Position numbers and translations under genes: made by a program. From Cristatella mucedo (Eukaryota; Bryozoa; Phylactolaemata; Cristatellidae): a stretch of 64,000 nt of DNA. Below, piece by piece: positions 32,098-44,559 of the stretch. The stretch spans positions 428,501 to 492,500 of the forward strand of contig WPIO01000128.1 of assembly GCA_009760855.2 (NCBI GenBank), written 5' to 3'. Under the pieces are notes generated by a model. That model did no database searches. It had not been told where the DNA came from and saw only the letters and a program-made list of their open reading frames with translations. Position 1 is the stretch's first letter, and each line of letters begins with the position of its first letter.

Positions 32098-34294
32098 AAT
32101 ATAACGTTTCTCGCGGCGCCATTTACATCGTGTGGTTTGTGGTTCTCTGTGCATGGCTCAGATCGCTGGGCTCGCCGGCACACTGCAAGTGCAGGCAGAC
32201 CGGTAGTGGCCTAGGGACATGCCAGTGCACGGCTATGGTCTGACGGCTGGGGTCACGGGATGAATTGTGGCTGGGAGAGAGTGCGAGAGGAAGGAACGCC
32301 AACCCGAGAGTGCAGTTGTGTTTGGGGGAGGCTGCAGGCGCACGCGCGAACATACGTTCCTGCGAGCCAGCTTTGGTGTTCTGCCTGCGCGTAGGTCCTC
32401 AGTTGGAAGAGCACTGTTTAATTTACGCACCGCTCAGTACCTTGCTTGGGCTGCGTCATATTCCCCGCTTCCGTCGTCATCGTCTTGCTCTCCTGAACTG
32501 ACTGTCTTTCTCTGGACTCGCAGGACATTTGGAAGTTGCCAGGTTCACCTGCTCACTTTTCTCGAACCGCCAGTTTTGCCTTTAGCAGCTGCGAAACCAA
32601 ACGCTAAACCTACACACATTTGATTTCGGATGTCGGCGAACACTGTCGAGTGCTAAAGCAGAACAGAATTCATTTGGTCGCAAGCGTTTCCTGAGCAGCA
32701 GACATTTTGCTCTGAACAGGAGGATTCGTAGCTCTCAATCGAGGCATCTTCTTGGACAATCATCTCACCTTGGATGCATTTACTCGCACTACCGCCATGA
32801 TGCTCAGCTGTCGTGTAGCTGTCACTTGCTATTGGCTGCCTCACAATGTGTTAGGATGTCACAAGCTCCACGATTAGCTCTCGCCTAGCTTGTCGCACCT
32901 TTGTTTTGGCATTGGCCGCATATCCCCGTCCATGATGGACAAAAGTTCGCTAAACTTGGTGGCTATAGGTTAGTCATTTTGCGCACATTTTCCTAGTCAT
33001 ACGTAGTCATTATAAGATCTGAGACTGCTCCCACTTAGGCTACAGGATCTACTCAAGATTCTGTATTGGCTCATGAGGCCTGCCGCGTCTTCGAACTTGC
33101 TCACAATGCTTCGCGCTCCAGACCGGCGCGTCGCGTATTCTCGGTTTCCTCTCGAGTGGCATAAGTTATTCGCAAAGAGTTCTCTTAAGAAAGTTACACA
33201 GCGCCTAAGTATAGAGGTTTATAGAGATTTAATTTAGGGCCTGACACAAGCGGCATATCATTATTTAAGTCACTATCAGGCTGGATAAGGCTCGCTTCGA
33301 GAGCCAGGTCGTGGGCTTGAGTTCTACAGCAGGCAATTATCTATTCAATAGATGGTCAACTGGGGTTGACTAACTTCTCGGAACACTCGGCCTTTTTCAG
33401 GAGGTCAAGAAGTTAAATTAGGCTAGAAGAAACCATGCCCCAAGCCGGCAGAGCGGGAGTGGCTATGCGGATGAGCAAGCGAGCAGTCGCATCGAGCGAA
33501 CGTACAAGCGCGGCAACTGTAGGGTTAGGCGCTATACTATACGGTTAGGTGCTTTCTTCATCCCTTCAGGGATCAGGCGCTACTGTTTTATACAAGCGCC
33601 TGACATCGGTTATAAAAATAAATACGATACCGATAAATAATACATCGTGACGATTCAACTAGGCCAACGGGTCAAACAATAGATAACTTCGCCGGCATTA
33701 GGTCGGACTTGAGTGCTAAAGCTAGGCTGTATCTGGCCTAACGGCCGCAATTTGCCGACCTCTGATCCATTGATTACTTCGAGCGGAGCGACAGCCACTT
33801 GGGCGTTTCTGCTGCTATATAAACGTGGTTATTTTAAACGATTGACCTTTAATTTTTATTTGATGTTAATCATCCGCCATCAGCAAGGTCACGAAGGGTT
33901 TACATGTATGCAAGATAATTTCACGATGAAATTAACCCATTCTCTGTACGCTACAAAAATAATCCACCTGTCACGGTGAGTGGCCTCCCAGTGGCAACCC
34001 AGCTTGTACTGTACACGGCCCATCTATGCCTATGAATCCGGCTCGACAAGGCAATTGAAGCGCTCCGAGCAGGCTCTCTACCTCCGTCGATTGACAAGCC
34101 ACAGCGTAGATTCACCATGATTCTGATGGCATGATAATTTTACTATAATAATGATACCTTGCTAATTACCACGATAATCTTACTACAAAGCCGCTTATAT
34201 GGTATCGTCGATGCAAAAGATAATTCGAGATATAGCAGCTGCACACATTAATATTTAATCCCAGATAGACAACGCGGTGCAGAAGCAAATCGCT
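32098..34294. other. No supported gene
   Basis: Mixed DNA. A possible, very diverged SINE family 2 piece lies near 33,270-33,340 (GCCAGGTCGTGGGCTTGAGTT). Frames of up to 118 codons around 32,270-32,620 lack any recognised domain. Confidence 0.35.
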
Positions 34295-34545
34295 TTCTCT
34301 CCCTCCCTCTCTCCCTCTCTCTCTCTCTCACTCTTAATCTCTCTCTCCCTCCCTCCCTCCCTACTCTCCCTCCCTCCCTCTCTCTCTCTCTTTCCCTCTC
34401 GCTCACTTACTCACTCTCGTTCTCGCTCTCTCCCCCTCCATCTCCTTCCCTCGTTCACACTCTCTCTCCCTCTCTCTTCCTTTCCCTTCCTCTCCCTCCC
34501 TCTCTCTCTCTCTCTCTCTCTTTCTCTCAATATCTCTCCACTTGT
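34295..34545. repeat. CT-rich low-complexity tract
   Basis: Imperfect CTCT/CCCT repeats. The Ser/Leu-rich frames across it are artefacts. Confidence 0.9.
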
Positions 34546-35315
34546 CGAGTTCGGAGGGTCGTCAGCGCAGCTGAGCCATTCAGCTGGGACCGTATCTCCG
34601 GAGGCCATGTTGTGGCTTCCTGCGTCAGCTCAGGCAGCGACCTAGACGTGTGAGGGCGAGTCGGAGATTCGGTCCCGTGGACAAGAGGAGCCGGCCGCGA
34701 GCACGCTCGCCTCCGCCACGGTCAATAGTGGTGAGAGGTGCAGAGTGAGCTGCTGCCGAGAGCGCTGCGCTCGCTGGTGTGCGGCCGGCAGGCGGCGCAG
34801 CGCGCCGTCATGCTCTTCGTCGCGATTTGGAGTCGAGAAACCCAGGTTTCGCGACGTGTCGTACAGATCACCTACAATGGGCATCCGAAAGTTCCCACAG
34901 ATGAATTTCTGCGCTGCTTTTGACCGAAAGCCACGTCGCGTGCCGAGCGAGCCACTGTGAGCGAGCCTAGCGAGCCACTGAGCGATCGCTCAGTGAGCCG
35001 CTTTGAACTGCGCGTGCAGAGAGCCGGCCGAGCATGGGGCGCCGACATAGGCAGGTCAAGTGGGTCAAGGTCACGTGGGTCGCACCGTCCTGATAACTGG
35101 CTGCCGGGTGATGGTACCTGCTGAGTGAATGCGCTTAGTACTCAGTGTCCGGGCGACTACTGCTTCGTGCATCTGGTTTAGCCGCCCGTCGTAGTAAATG
35201 CCCGACAAAGTAACCAGTGGTGAAATCAGCGAGGCGGCCATCTTTTCCAGCTTCCGGTACTTTTCATCCGGTACTCTGTTTACAGACTGCAATGAAAATA
35301 GAGAGAAATAACATA
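34546..35315. other. GC-rich stretch without recognised gene
   Basis: CpG-rich from 34,550 to 35,100 with a short GAGCGAGCC/GAGCGAGCCTAGCGAGCC repeat near 34,950. Could be a promoter region, but no exon can be assigned. Confidence 0.3.
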
Positions 35316-35705
35316 TATTAATAAGAAGAAAAAATGTCTATGGCATCCTCACATAACTTAATCTCTTTCTAGGCGCTGTACGTATGCTGTAAAGGAAAAC
35401 ATGATCGTAGGGCAAGTGATAACCTGCACGATGTCAACAAGCATGGCAAGGTTAGAGGTGACATGCACAGGGTCAGCATGCAAATATGGTTTGTGGCAGT
35501 ATTCATAGTGACAGCACAATAAACAAACAATAGAAGAAAACGCATGAATCCGCTAAAGGCTTTGACAAATTGGTGCGTTTTTAGCTTATTTTAAAATGTC
35601 AAATCAGACGATGTCGTGACGTCAGTCGGGTGTGAGTTATAGGCCTTAGGAGCGTAAGAAATAAAGGTCTCCAAAGGATTTTAGGTCGTACGAGGTTTAA
35701 GTAAT

Positions 35706-35930
35706 TTAATTTATCCCCGTCTGTAACTCCACAAATCCATGACAAAGACAAAGAAACAAAAGACTATGTGGGTGTTATGCAGGAGAGTTTCTTATAGCGT
35801 ACTCACAGCCTAAGCGGCTTTCGGTACGCATTCGGTAGCCAACAGACTTCATCTCGCTCGTAAAAGAGAAAGTGAGAAGCATAGCTGAGTCAGGAGGGCA
35901 GTCGTGGTACTGAGTAGCATGGAAGTAAAC
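35706..35930 (-). mobile_element. LINE family B 3' end nested in LINE A
   Basis: Contains the conserved TCCCCGTCTGTAACTCCACA end and the CAGCCTAAGCGGCTTTCGGT and TTCGGTAGCCAACAGACTTC blocks seen at 49.1, 51.7 and 52.7 kb. Confidence 0.75.
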
Positions 35931-36025
35931 GATTTAATTCAGAAACCGGATGGTACTATGCCTAGCCTGGTGGAGGAGTAATTCTAATAGATAGGTTGGG
36001 GCCAGAGAATGAAGAGACCTAAAAG

Positions 36026-36238
36026 CTATCGCCCTGGTTTGGCCCAGTGGTTAAGGTGTTTGCCATTAGCGACCAAGGTCAGGGAGAATGTATTTGATGA
36101 CCGAAGTCGTTGGCTCAATCCCCGTTGCGAATTTGGAGTGCCTGAGCACAGATTAAGATTGTGCGAGCTATTTGCTCTTAGCCGAGAGATTAAGTTCTCT
36201 TGAGGCGCTATGTAAATGAGTTATATTTTTTTAACTTA
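36026..36238 (+). mobile_element. SINE family 1 nested in LINE A
   Basis: tRNA-like head TGGTTTGGCCCAGTGGTTAA, box B-like GTTGGCTCAATCCC, an extended middle, and hairpin tail GAGATTAAGTTCTCTTGAGG. The interrupted LINE A resumes on the right. Confidence 0.75.
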
Positions 36239-36545
36239 TATTAAATTGAGTGACAGAACCTTGAAGTCAATGCTCTGCTGAATTGACAGCCAATGCGGTA
36301 AAAAGTAGTGTGATGTAGCAGTTGAAACGCCCACGATAGACAAGCCTAGCTGCAAAATTTTGCACGCATTGTTAACACCTGATTGCACAGGCTGGATAAT
36401 CAGCGAGCAGTGAGTTAAAGAAGTCGAGATGTGATGCTACAAATGCATGGACCAATTTAGATATAGTATCCCTGCCTAACCAAGTCCAAATTTTAGCAAT
36501 TTTATGTGACTGAAAGTAAAATGGCGAAGTGCTTGTCATAGAAAC

Positions 36546-37650
36546 ATGTATGTGCACATCCAGGTAAGCTCATTGTGCGAGATATTTGCTCTTAGCCGAT
36601 TGTTTCAGTAAAAGACGAAAGTCGATGTATCTGGTATTTTCTAAAGGGAAGCAGCAGCTGTAAAGTGCTCGATTTTTAAGCTTCTGCTTGCTCGGAGCAA
36701 GGGCTTCGACGTTTCTCATTAGATTATTGAGTGTCATCCTTGCAGTCGGGTCTTGCTTATTTAGAGAACAAAAAATGAGGGAAATGTGCGAAAGAGACCA
36801 TCCAAAACTAGCAAGGTACCCACCAAGACGATTTTAGATATGAACCTTCCCGGTCATGAAATGTGAGATACCTTCCCTGACTTTTCAACGACTGTGTGGT
36901 ATCTGTAATGATAACGGTACTACATACGCGGTAGATAAATTACTCTATGCTTAGCATGCTGCATTGCAGCTCCTAGATTTTAGAACCTGGGGCAAGTATG
37001 ACTAAGACCACGTGTTTCAAAAGGAATTAGTTCATCTGATTGATATCTGAAGGACATCCTCAAGAATCACCTTTAAGTGTGACCCTGTCCGTGATATACA
37101 TGGAAAAATTGGAAATCTTAGCTAATGGCTATTGGATTCCGAAGCTATTCTCAAATTACAGAAAGTAAAGTTAATCAAAATAAAAAGAGTTCAAGTTAAT
37201 CAGCGACTGAAGTTAAGCGCTCTGGTTGAGCTGGTTGAGCGGTCGCTGCACCGGTTTTCACGGATTGGTATACCCGAATAAAACAAGTGAAACGATTCAG
37301 TTCAGTATACATTTTGTTATCTGTTTGCCTGTTAAATTGAAACATTGAGATCTTAATCATGTAGCGCATACCAGGCATGCCGACCGGCCAACTCGTCCTT
37401 AAGGCACGCCGCTGGCCGCCGTCGGAGTAGCAGCAGCTGCCCTGCGTGACTTTGATTGGTTGCCTACTTAGGAGCCACGGAGCCACGTGACCGCCTCACC
37501 AGCTCCTCGATTCGTTTGCTGTATGTACCTCTGCGTGTGAGCACACGCACGTTTCGACAGTAGCCGGGTAGGGTTAATGACTATGCATTGCCCTGCCAGG
37601 CTGCCATCGACGAGGGCCAAAGCATTCCGTTGTTCTTTCCTACCGTGGCC
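36546..37650. other. No supported gene
   Basis: AT-richer DNA with no frame above 100 codons and no repeat family recognised. Confidence 0.4.
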
Positions 37651-37654
37651 CCGG

Positions 37655-37800
37655 TCGTAGGAAGGTGGCGTACTCTCTCTTCACAACTGAGGTCTGGATA
37701 CGAATCTTGCAGTGGGCGATCCTTTACTGCTAACTGCAAGCGGTGTTGATAGCCGTTAAGGATCTTCTGTCGCTATACAAGCGAGACTTTTAAATCGGCT
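37655..37800 (+). mobile_element. SINE family 2 (second tRNA-derived family)
   Basis: GAGGTCTGGATACGAATC is a diverged box B. The downstream body CTAACTGCAAGCGGTGTTGATAGCC and the TCTGTCGCTATACAAG end match the copies at 41.5, 42.7, 52.4 and 53.9 kb. Confidence 0.6.
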
Positions 37801-38559
37801 CTTAATTGTCTTCTGATTTACGGCAGTAATTACTTATTTTGTGAAAGTCCCTACTGACGTAGACAATGTCGGTTCCAGTCCTAATTCTTAGAGCATTGAA
37901 AGGTATATCGTGATGATAGCCTGTAACAGGCTGGCACTGCTAATTACTACTCAGGCCGGTCGCTAGAAGCCACATCAATTTGACTATGGGTCAATAGAAG
38001 GGTTCAGTTACACTGCAGAATGAATTGCGAGATCAGCAAAGAGGATACTCACGAGCAGGACAAGGAACATCTGCACAAGCGCGGCTCGCAAGTCATCCTG
38101 GTCCGTGTCATCGGTAAGGTCCTTGCTCGGACAGGTGCCCGTATCTTCGGAGGGCAGATGCGTTCTCGAGCGACTCACAGCCCTGCCCGTGTAAGCTCGC
38201 ATTGCGTCTAAAAACGAGACAGGTGTCTCGAGCCTGGATGGAATTTGTGTGCAAATACACTTTGTCGTTTCTAGAAAGCCCAGTTCGAGTATTTCCCGGA
38301 GCCCGGTTGAATTAATCCATAAAAGAATGCCAATCTTCATGTGCACAAAAAGGGCTAATCTTCCTATCGCACACGTGTTTTAAAACAACTTAAAGGGGAT
38401 GAAATTTTCTGTAAGACAGGTGAGTAACACCAAAAATTGAGAATTGCTGCTTCAATTGACAGCCAAATGTATACATATCGGCATAACTTAATATTGCAGA
38501 AAGTGATAATGAACATTTCGTAGGTTTACATTTGATATAATAGCTACAATACGACACTA
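37801..38559. other. No supported gene
   Basis: A 112-codon minus-strand frame (38,346-38,008) ends in a hydrophobic segment (FLVLLVSILFADLA), which could be a membrane helix, but nothing else supports a gene. Confidence 0.3.
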
Positions 38560-40842
38560 GCTAACACGCTCGACGAGTTGGCACCTCTGACTAATCGCAC
38601 TGTGCGCCCTCGCCCAGACGGCCTATGGTTTACCACAAGACATTAAGCTAACCAGGTCTACTAAGCGCAAGCTTGAAAAAGCATACAAAAGATCAGGACT
38701 GATGTCCATCGACAGGCACATGAGGACTACTGTAGGTCATACCAATCGATCCTAGCAAAGGCCAATTCCAGCTTCTATAAAAACATTGCTGAATCACAGA
38801 TGCACAATCCAAAAATGCTGATGTCGACGATCAACCATCTCCTCCATCGCTCCCAGATTAGCTCCTTACCTGATAATCCTTGTGATGATCTAGCCGATCG
38901 CTTCTCTCGATTCTTTGTGCAGAAGATAGACAAGATCAGGGAGTCCACCCCTGCGATGACAACATTCCCCCTAGAATGCTATTCCTCGATTCCTGGCTGC
39001 ACCTCAATGTCTACATTTAAGCAGGTCACTAGTGATCTCGTCCTGAAGTTCATATCCCAATCAAAGATGACAACAAGTCTTCTGGACCCTATTCCCACTG
39101 TCCTGCCCCTACGTTACATTGATCTGCTGCTGCCATAGTTAATATTTTATTCATAATTGTAATTCATAGCCTCAGGTCATGTCCCAGCACCTTTCAAAAA
39201 AGCTGTAGTCAGGCCACTTCTCAAGAAAGCGACACTCGACCAAGAGAACTTGAGCAACTACCGCCCAGTCTCCCTTCTACCATTCCTATCAAAGACACGG
39301 GAACGGGTCGTGGCGGACCAGCTGAACTCATATATTGAAACTTCAAACCTTGCTAGTAAGTTCCAGTCTGGCTTTAGAGCTAATCACTCCACAGAGTCAG
39401 CATCGCTTAGGGTGTACAACGACCTACTTAGGAATGCAGACATGGGTAGAGTGTCTCTGCTTGTTTTGCTCGATCTTTCGGCAGCTTTTGATACTATCGA
39501 TCACAGAGTTCGTCTAGAGCTCCTCTTATCTCGCCTGGGCATCACTGGCACTGCTTTGCAGTGGTTCAGGTCCTATCTCAGTGGGAGACTCCAGAGTATT
39601 GACGTGAATGGACAAAGAACATCCGAGGTACCTCTGGAATATGGGATACCTCTGGGCTCCGTGCTAGGTCCGGTTCTTTTTACGGTTTTATACTCTCCCT
39701 CTTGCTGATGTGATTGCCAAGCACAATCTAGGCTTTCACTTCTATGCGGATGCCACTCAGTTGTACCTTTGCTTTGATCCCTCCCAGACTTAGAGCTCCT
39801 CGAATTCTCTCAACTCACTTGCTGCATGTATTGATGACATCTGCACATGGATGGCAGCAAATTTTCTAAAAACTAAACGAGGATAAAACTAACTTACTAG
39901 TCATGTGCAAACCCAGCGTGATTCAGAAATTATAAAAGCTGAGGCTTAAAATTGGCTCTGCCAGCATATCTCCAGTTATCTAGGTGTCACGTTCCAAAGT
40001 GACCTCTCGTTAGACGACCACATCAGCTCCACAATCAAGTCTGGCTACTTTCAGCTACATAACACTGCTAAAATTCGGGCTCGTTTAGATAAGGATACCA
40101 CGTCCAAGTTGGTCCGTGCATTTGTGACATCCCGTCTTGACTTCTGTAACTCACTGCTTGCTGGCCTACCGGCATTTGCAATCAGGCGGTTACAGCTGGT
40201 GCAAAACTCTGCAGCAAGGCTTGTCTGTCGTGAGCGTCGCAGTTGCCACATCACACCACTTCTCGCCGACCTGCACTGGCTGCCAGTCAAGCAGTGCGTG
40301 GATCGAATTCAAGGTTTTGTCGCTCACTTTTAGGTCCCTTCATTCTTTGGCTCCAGCCTATCTCTCAGATCTACTCCTCCACCAGGCCTAGCATCGTACC
40401 ACCCGCTTTTTGGAATCCAACAATCTACAAATACCTCGTACAAACCTCAAATCCTTTGGAGACCGTGCATTTAGTTCGTATGCTCCCAATGCCTGGAACT
40501 CCCTCCCGACCTGCGTCATAAACGTCCCCTGACTTGACCGCATTTAAAAAAAAATTTAAAAACACATATTTAGGACAGCATTTAGTGGGCCCCTGCGATT
40601 CTTCTTTTATGTGCTTATGCGTGCTGACACTATGCATGCTGCCACTAACCACATTTGCAGGCTGACCCTCTGCATGTCACCCCTAACCATGTTATTCATG
40701 TTGTTTATAAAGCATGATATTCCTCACCATTCAATTGCATTTCCCTTTGCAGCAAATGTAAAGCGCCTAGAAAGAGATTGAGTTCTCTGAGGGCGCTTTA
40801 TCAAGTGCATTAATATTATTATTATTATTATTATTATTATAT
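38560..40842 (+). mobile_element. LINE family A, longest copy, decayed reverse transcriptase
   Basis: Runs from the linker after the endonuclease (APLTNRTVRPRPDG) through the reverse transcriptase to the 3' tail. Visible motifs: [27 protein letters not shown], motif [16 protein letters not shown], motif B-like [13 protein letters not shown], and motif C as YADA (39,743-39,754) instead of YADD. Several frame breaks are present, so it is dead. The 3' part (39,890-40,842) closely matches the copy inside the viral block. Hairpin arms lie at 40,762-40,767 and 40,791-40,797, followed by an ATT repeat. Confidence 0.9.
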
Positions 40843-41520
40843 AAAAGAACCAAATCTCGATCCAGTCACTTTGAAGCACGCTGCAAAATGAGATCATTAA
40901 CCTGAAGTTAACGACAAAAGTGTAACGCTCGGACGAGCATGCTGATGCACGAAAAAATGACAATCGGGGGTGCTGGACATACGGTTAGTAACATGCACGG
41001 AATTGCAAATACTGGAAACAAGTTCACTGGGAGCGAGGGCGAAGGGCCACTAAGCTGAACCAATATGACGCTTGCTGCGACAATACACAGTCATTGTAGG
41101 TAAAGGTACAAGCCAGAAACGAGCTACCGACTTTCGATGCGAATGAACGAACCTTAAAATAACCAAAAGATTGCAAAATGTAGTGTGAGGAGAAGCGAGA
41201 TGACTAGTAGTCAAGGAGCAAGGTCAAGGTTTAAGGTCATCCTGGGGAAGCAAGGAGGCCTGGTAAGTTAGCTGCTGCGAGTGAGTGAATCGACCTGCAG
41301 TAGTCCCTAGAGAGAGAGTATACGGAATTTGATTCAGTACCTGATCGGGAGAGCCGGTGGAAGGTCAGAAAAAAGTGATGTGGTCTGCAAGTTCTTTTTA
41401 AGTGCAGACTCACTCTCGGCGATACTAGCAACATCCAACAGTCGCCTTGTTCTCGGTATGATAAATATAAATAAATCGGCTGATATACACCGACCAGCGA
41501 AGCATGCTGGGTGCGTGAGG
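40843..41520. other. No supported gene
   Basis: Mixed DNA without recognised repeats or domains. Confidence 0.4.
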
Positions 41521-41524
41521 TAAG

Positions 41525-41705
41525 GTGCCCACTGTTCGCCCAGGAGGTAGGATGCTCACTGTCGCTGTTTACGACGTGGTCGCGGGTCCGAATCCTGATC
41601 CTGCAACTGAACGATCGTTTATTGCCAACCGCTATCGGTCAAGGGGATAGCTGTCAAGGCTCCTCTGCCACCACGCGAAAAATGAGGCTGTTAAATCGGC
41701 TGATA
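41525..41705 (+). mobile_element. SINE family 2
   Basis: Box A-like GCCCAGGAGGTAGGATGCTC, box B GTCGCGGGTCCGAATCC, a body with TATTGCCAACCGCTATCGG, and the end AATGAGGCTGTTAAATCGGC. Confidence 0.7.
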
Positions 41706-42685
41706 TCCAATGGAGAATGCCTCGGGAGCAGCCGGGCAGCCCAGAGCTACAGCGGGCTCGTACTCTCGGCAGCCACTCCTACCTGCGATGGGCGTCTTGA
41801 GCAGCATCTCGTCACGAAACGCGAGAAGAGTCGCTTGCCGCATGGTACGGTCCCTTATCTAAGAATGATCGAAGCGCGGTCTCAAAACGAGGCTTTCGTG
41901 CTATGGCATTGCTTTCGTAGACACGAACGGGTGTGCTTTATAAAGGTCAACAGGCCAAAGCGCGGCAGTTTTCGAGCAGACCTGCATTGAACGAGAAAGT
42001 CTACTCTGACCGCTGGACAGCAGGATTTCATAGAATGGTAGACCTTTGGGATGAATGCTTGATAAGAAAAGTGTGTACTACTTTCAACGGCTGCATCTAC
42101 CTCACCACTTCAAACTTGTATTGAGTGGATTATTGCTGAGCATTTGACCAGATACCACTTATGTTAACCACCATACCTCATTCATAATATTTATATAGCT
42201 TACTAATACTAGAATTTAATTTGTTTTAGCGAAATTATATACTCAGCTTGGTCATGTTCGCTGTTAAAACTGTTTAAAGCAAAGATCCCTACTATCGTAT
42301 ATCCTATGGACCGCATTACTATACATAAGGTAAAAAGAGTCGATGCCTTAACAGTTGTCACTGAATCCGCATGTTATTCTTGATGAGATGCTAATGGTCA
42401 GGCAAGAGTTTTCCAACATTCCTATGTTAAATAAAACTAATTCCAGTTTAATAAAATTAACATTATCATTTAATAAAATTAATTTAATTAATTCCATTTA
42501 TTAATAAATAAATAAAATATTCAAATGTTAAAAACTGGCCGAAAAAAGTTATCCTGCGGAGACTTCTTGCGGAAGAATAAATTTAAATTATCAGCAAGAA
42601 CATTTGGTAAACATTTAAATCTATTTATTTTCTTCGGGCATAGAGTTTCCCTAAATAAAATAAACAAATACAAGCTGATTTAACA
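41706..42685. other. No supported gene; AT-rich right half
   Basis: A 159-codon frame overlaps the SINE and continues to 41,990 without a known domain. From 42,170 the DNA is very AT-rich, with AAATAAAA-type runs. Confidence 0.35.
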
Positions 42686-42689
42686 GCCT

Positions 42690-42840
42690 CTTTTTGTACA
42701 GCGACAGAAGAGCCTTGACGGCTATCACCACCGCTTGCAGCGGCGATGAAGGATCGCCCACCACAGGATTCGAACCCACGACCTCGGGGCCGAGGTTGTG
42801 AAAAGCTACCGCCTTACCTAGTGAGCCATTAGGGCTTCCC
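42690..42840 (-). mobile_element. SINE family 2, minus strand
   Basis: Minus-strand head with TCACTAGGTAAGGCGGTAGC, box B GTCGTGGGTTCGAATCC, and a body ending CGCTGTACAAAAAGAGGCTG. Confidence 0.8.
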
Positions 42841-42929
42841 TAATCCCTAATGCCATAAAAAAATAGAACAAATAGAAAATACCTACTTTCTTATAAAAAT
42901 GTTGTCATGGACTTTTGGGCATAGATAAA

Positions 42930-43235
42930 TTATAACTTAAAGATTAGAAATAATGAATACTCGTCATTTAAAAACATAATTAGACGCTCTTCAGTCATTA
43001 GGAGACTATTAAGGTTGTGCCACGATGAGGTGTCAACTATTATAGATCTTTGCGGGATTTCAAGCCAAAGCGTCCGGTCGCTCACCGGTACATCGACCAT
43101 TATGGCTTGGAGAGAGGGCAGGATTTCTGTGTAGAAGCTGTTCCAGCAATCAGCGACGGATAGCAGCAGGTCATATTTCTCTCGGTCTTTTAGCTCTTCC
43201 CGAAGAAGCCACATGCCTTTTTTGAGTAGGCGCTC
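42930..43235 (-). CDS. Possible exon of a PRR5/Protor-like (mTORC2 subunit) gene
   Basis: On the minus strand a TTTTGTAG acceptor (ending 43,236) is followed by a frame open from its first base: ERLLKKGMWLLREE, then CWNSFYTEILPSLQAI. The hydrophobic pattern of a leucine-rich start, a W..FYTEILP.LQAI core and a following RTL-type strand resembles the HbrB domain of PRR5/Protor proteins, which bind Rictor in mTORC2. A donor-like GTGAGC at 43,085 would give a 150-nt exon (43,235-43,086). Without it the frame stays open to 42,930. No neighbouring exon of the gene was found in the window, so it may be an isolated exon or pseudogene. The match is from memory of the family pattern only. Confidence 0.35.
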   Translation of the reverse strand, partial: ERLLKKGMWLLREELKDREKYDLLLSVADCWNSFYTEILPSLQAIMVDVPVSDRTLWLEIPQRSIIVDTSSWHNLNSLLMTEERLIMFLNDEYSLFLIFKL

Positions 43236-43359
43236 CTACAAAACTACCTATTTTAAACATACAAAATATCGTGAAAGCCAAACAGGTTAAAATGTGTAGG
43301 TGGGCATGCCTATACAGTTAACAGCACATACTCGTGTACACAACTACATACATGTATAT

Positions 43360-43895
43360 ATATAATAATGCACTTGATAAAACGCCCCCAGCGAACTTAA
43401 TCTCTTTCTAGGCGCTTTACATTTTCTGCAAAGGGAAATGCAATTGAACGGAAATAAAATCATGCTTGAAAAACAAACAAAAGGAATAATATGGTTAGGG
43501 GTGACATGCACAGGGTCAGCATGCAAATGTGGTTAGTGCCAGCATGCACAGTGTCAGCACGCATAAGCACATCAAGGACGAATCACAGGGACCCACTAAA
43601 TGCTGTCCTAAATAGGTGTGTTTTTAATTTCCTTTCGAATGTGGTCAGGTCAGGGGATGTTCTGACGCAGGTCGGGAGGGAGTTCCAGGCTTTGGGAGCA
43701 TATGAACTAAATGCACGGTCTCCAAAGGATTTAAGGTTTGTAAAAGGTATTTCTAGACTGTTGGATTCCGAAAAGCGGGTGGTACGATGCTTGGCCTGAT
43801 AGGGTAGTATATCTGAAAGATAGGCTGGAGCCATAGAATGAAGGGACCCAAAAGTGAGCGACAAAACCTTGAAGTCAATCCGTTGCTTGACTGAG
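43360..43895 (-). mobile_element. LINE family A, 5'-truncated, minus strand
   Basis: Minus-strand frame 43,864-43,583 encodes the reverse-transcriptase C terminus (APAYLSDILPYQAKHRTTRF, then NSLPTCVRTSPDLTTF). The 3' region and hairpin (AGCGCC-type arms at 43,375-43,415) follow. Confidence 0.85.
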
Positions 43896-44005
43896 AGAAG
43901 TTAATCTTTCTTCTGATGCTTCATATATGCCACGGGGCTCGAGCCCACGACCTCGGCCAGACCTTGGTCGGGCGAGCACCTTAACCACTGGGTCAACCCA
44001 GCTCG

Positions 44006-44008
<3 letters not shown>
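43896..44008 (-). mobile_element. SINE family 1, partial, minus strand
   Basis: Contains GGGCTCGAGCCCACGACCTC and the head CTGGGTTGACCCAGTGGTTA on the minus strand. The hairpin tail is lost or replaced by the LINE A junction. Confidence 0.7.
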
Positions 44009-44056
<48 letters not shown>

Positions 44057-44090
44057 CATGTATGTATGTATGTATGTATGTATGTATGTA

Positions 44091-44127
<37 letters not shown>

Positions 44128-44165
44128 GTGTGTGTGTGTGTGTGTGTGTATACATGTAAGTGTGT
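44008..44165. repeat. Compound microsatellite TA-TATG-TG
   Basis: About 20 TA units, then about 13 TATG units, then TG runs. Confidence 0.95.
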
Positions 44166-44394
44166 TTAGGTGTGCCTACAAATCGGTACTACGTGATATT
44201 AAACGAAATAGAATGTGCGGCGCCTAGGATATAGCGTCCCAAGAAGAATTGAATGTGTCCCGCTGGACAGGATGCCGTAGACGCTCCTAAGACATGCTCG
44301 AAAGTATTTATGAGTTTAAATATTGTCACCGTCGAATTTTTATAGTCATCATAAATTAATACGTTGAGATATTTTTGAGCTTAGGCTTTTAAGA

Positions 44395-44532
44395 TTTTTG
44401 CTGTAGTGCGGTGGGGTTGTTAGGTTTGAGTTTACGGTTTAGGGACTCGTAGTTGGATTTTGTATTTTTGTTTGGCTTTGAGGTTTTAGGTTTAGGTTTT
44501 AGGGTTTAGAGTAAAGGTTTTAGGGAGAAAAT
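44395..44532 (+). repeat. Degenerate TTTAGGG-like tract
   Basis: Many TTTAGG, TTTTAGGG and GGTTTAGGG words in loose tandem. It resembles a decayed telomere-type repeat. A C-rich counterpart lies at 57,180-57,310. Confidence 0.45.
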
Positions 44533-44559
44533 CTAAGCAGAAAGATATCTCAAAATATG

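Larger units (their letters stand above)
35318..36545 (-). mobile_element. LINE family A fragment, minus strand, with two nested insertions
   Basis: LINE A sequence is present in three pieces (35,318-35,705; 35,931-36,025; 36,239-36,545), in the correct minus-strand order: 3' end, then the KSFGDRAF-equivalent region, then KLVHAFVASHLDFFNSL. They are interrupted by a LINE B 3' end and by a SINE 1. The frame is heavily decayed. Confidence 0.7.
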
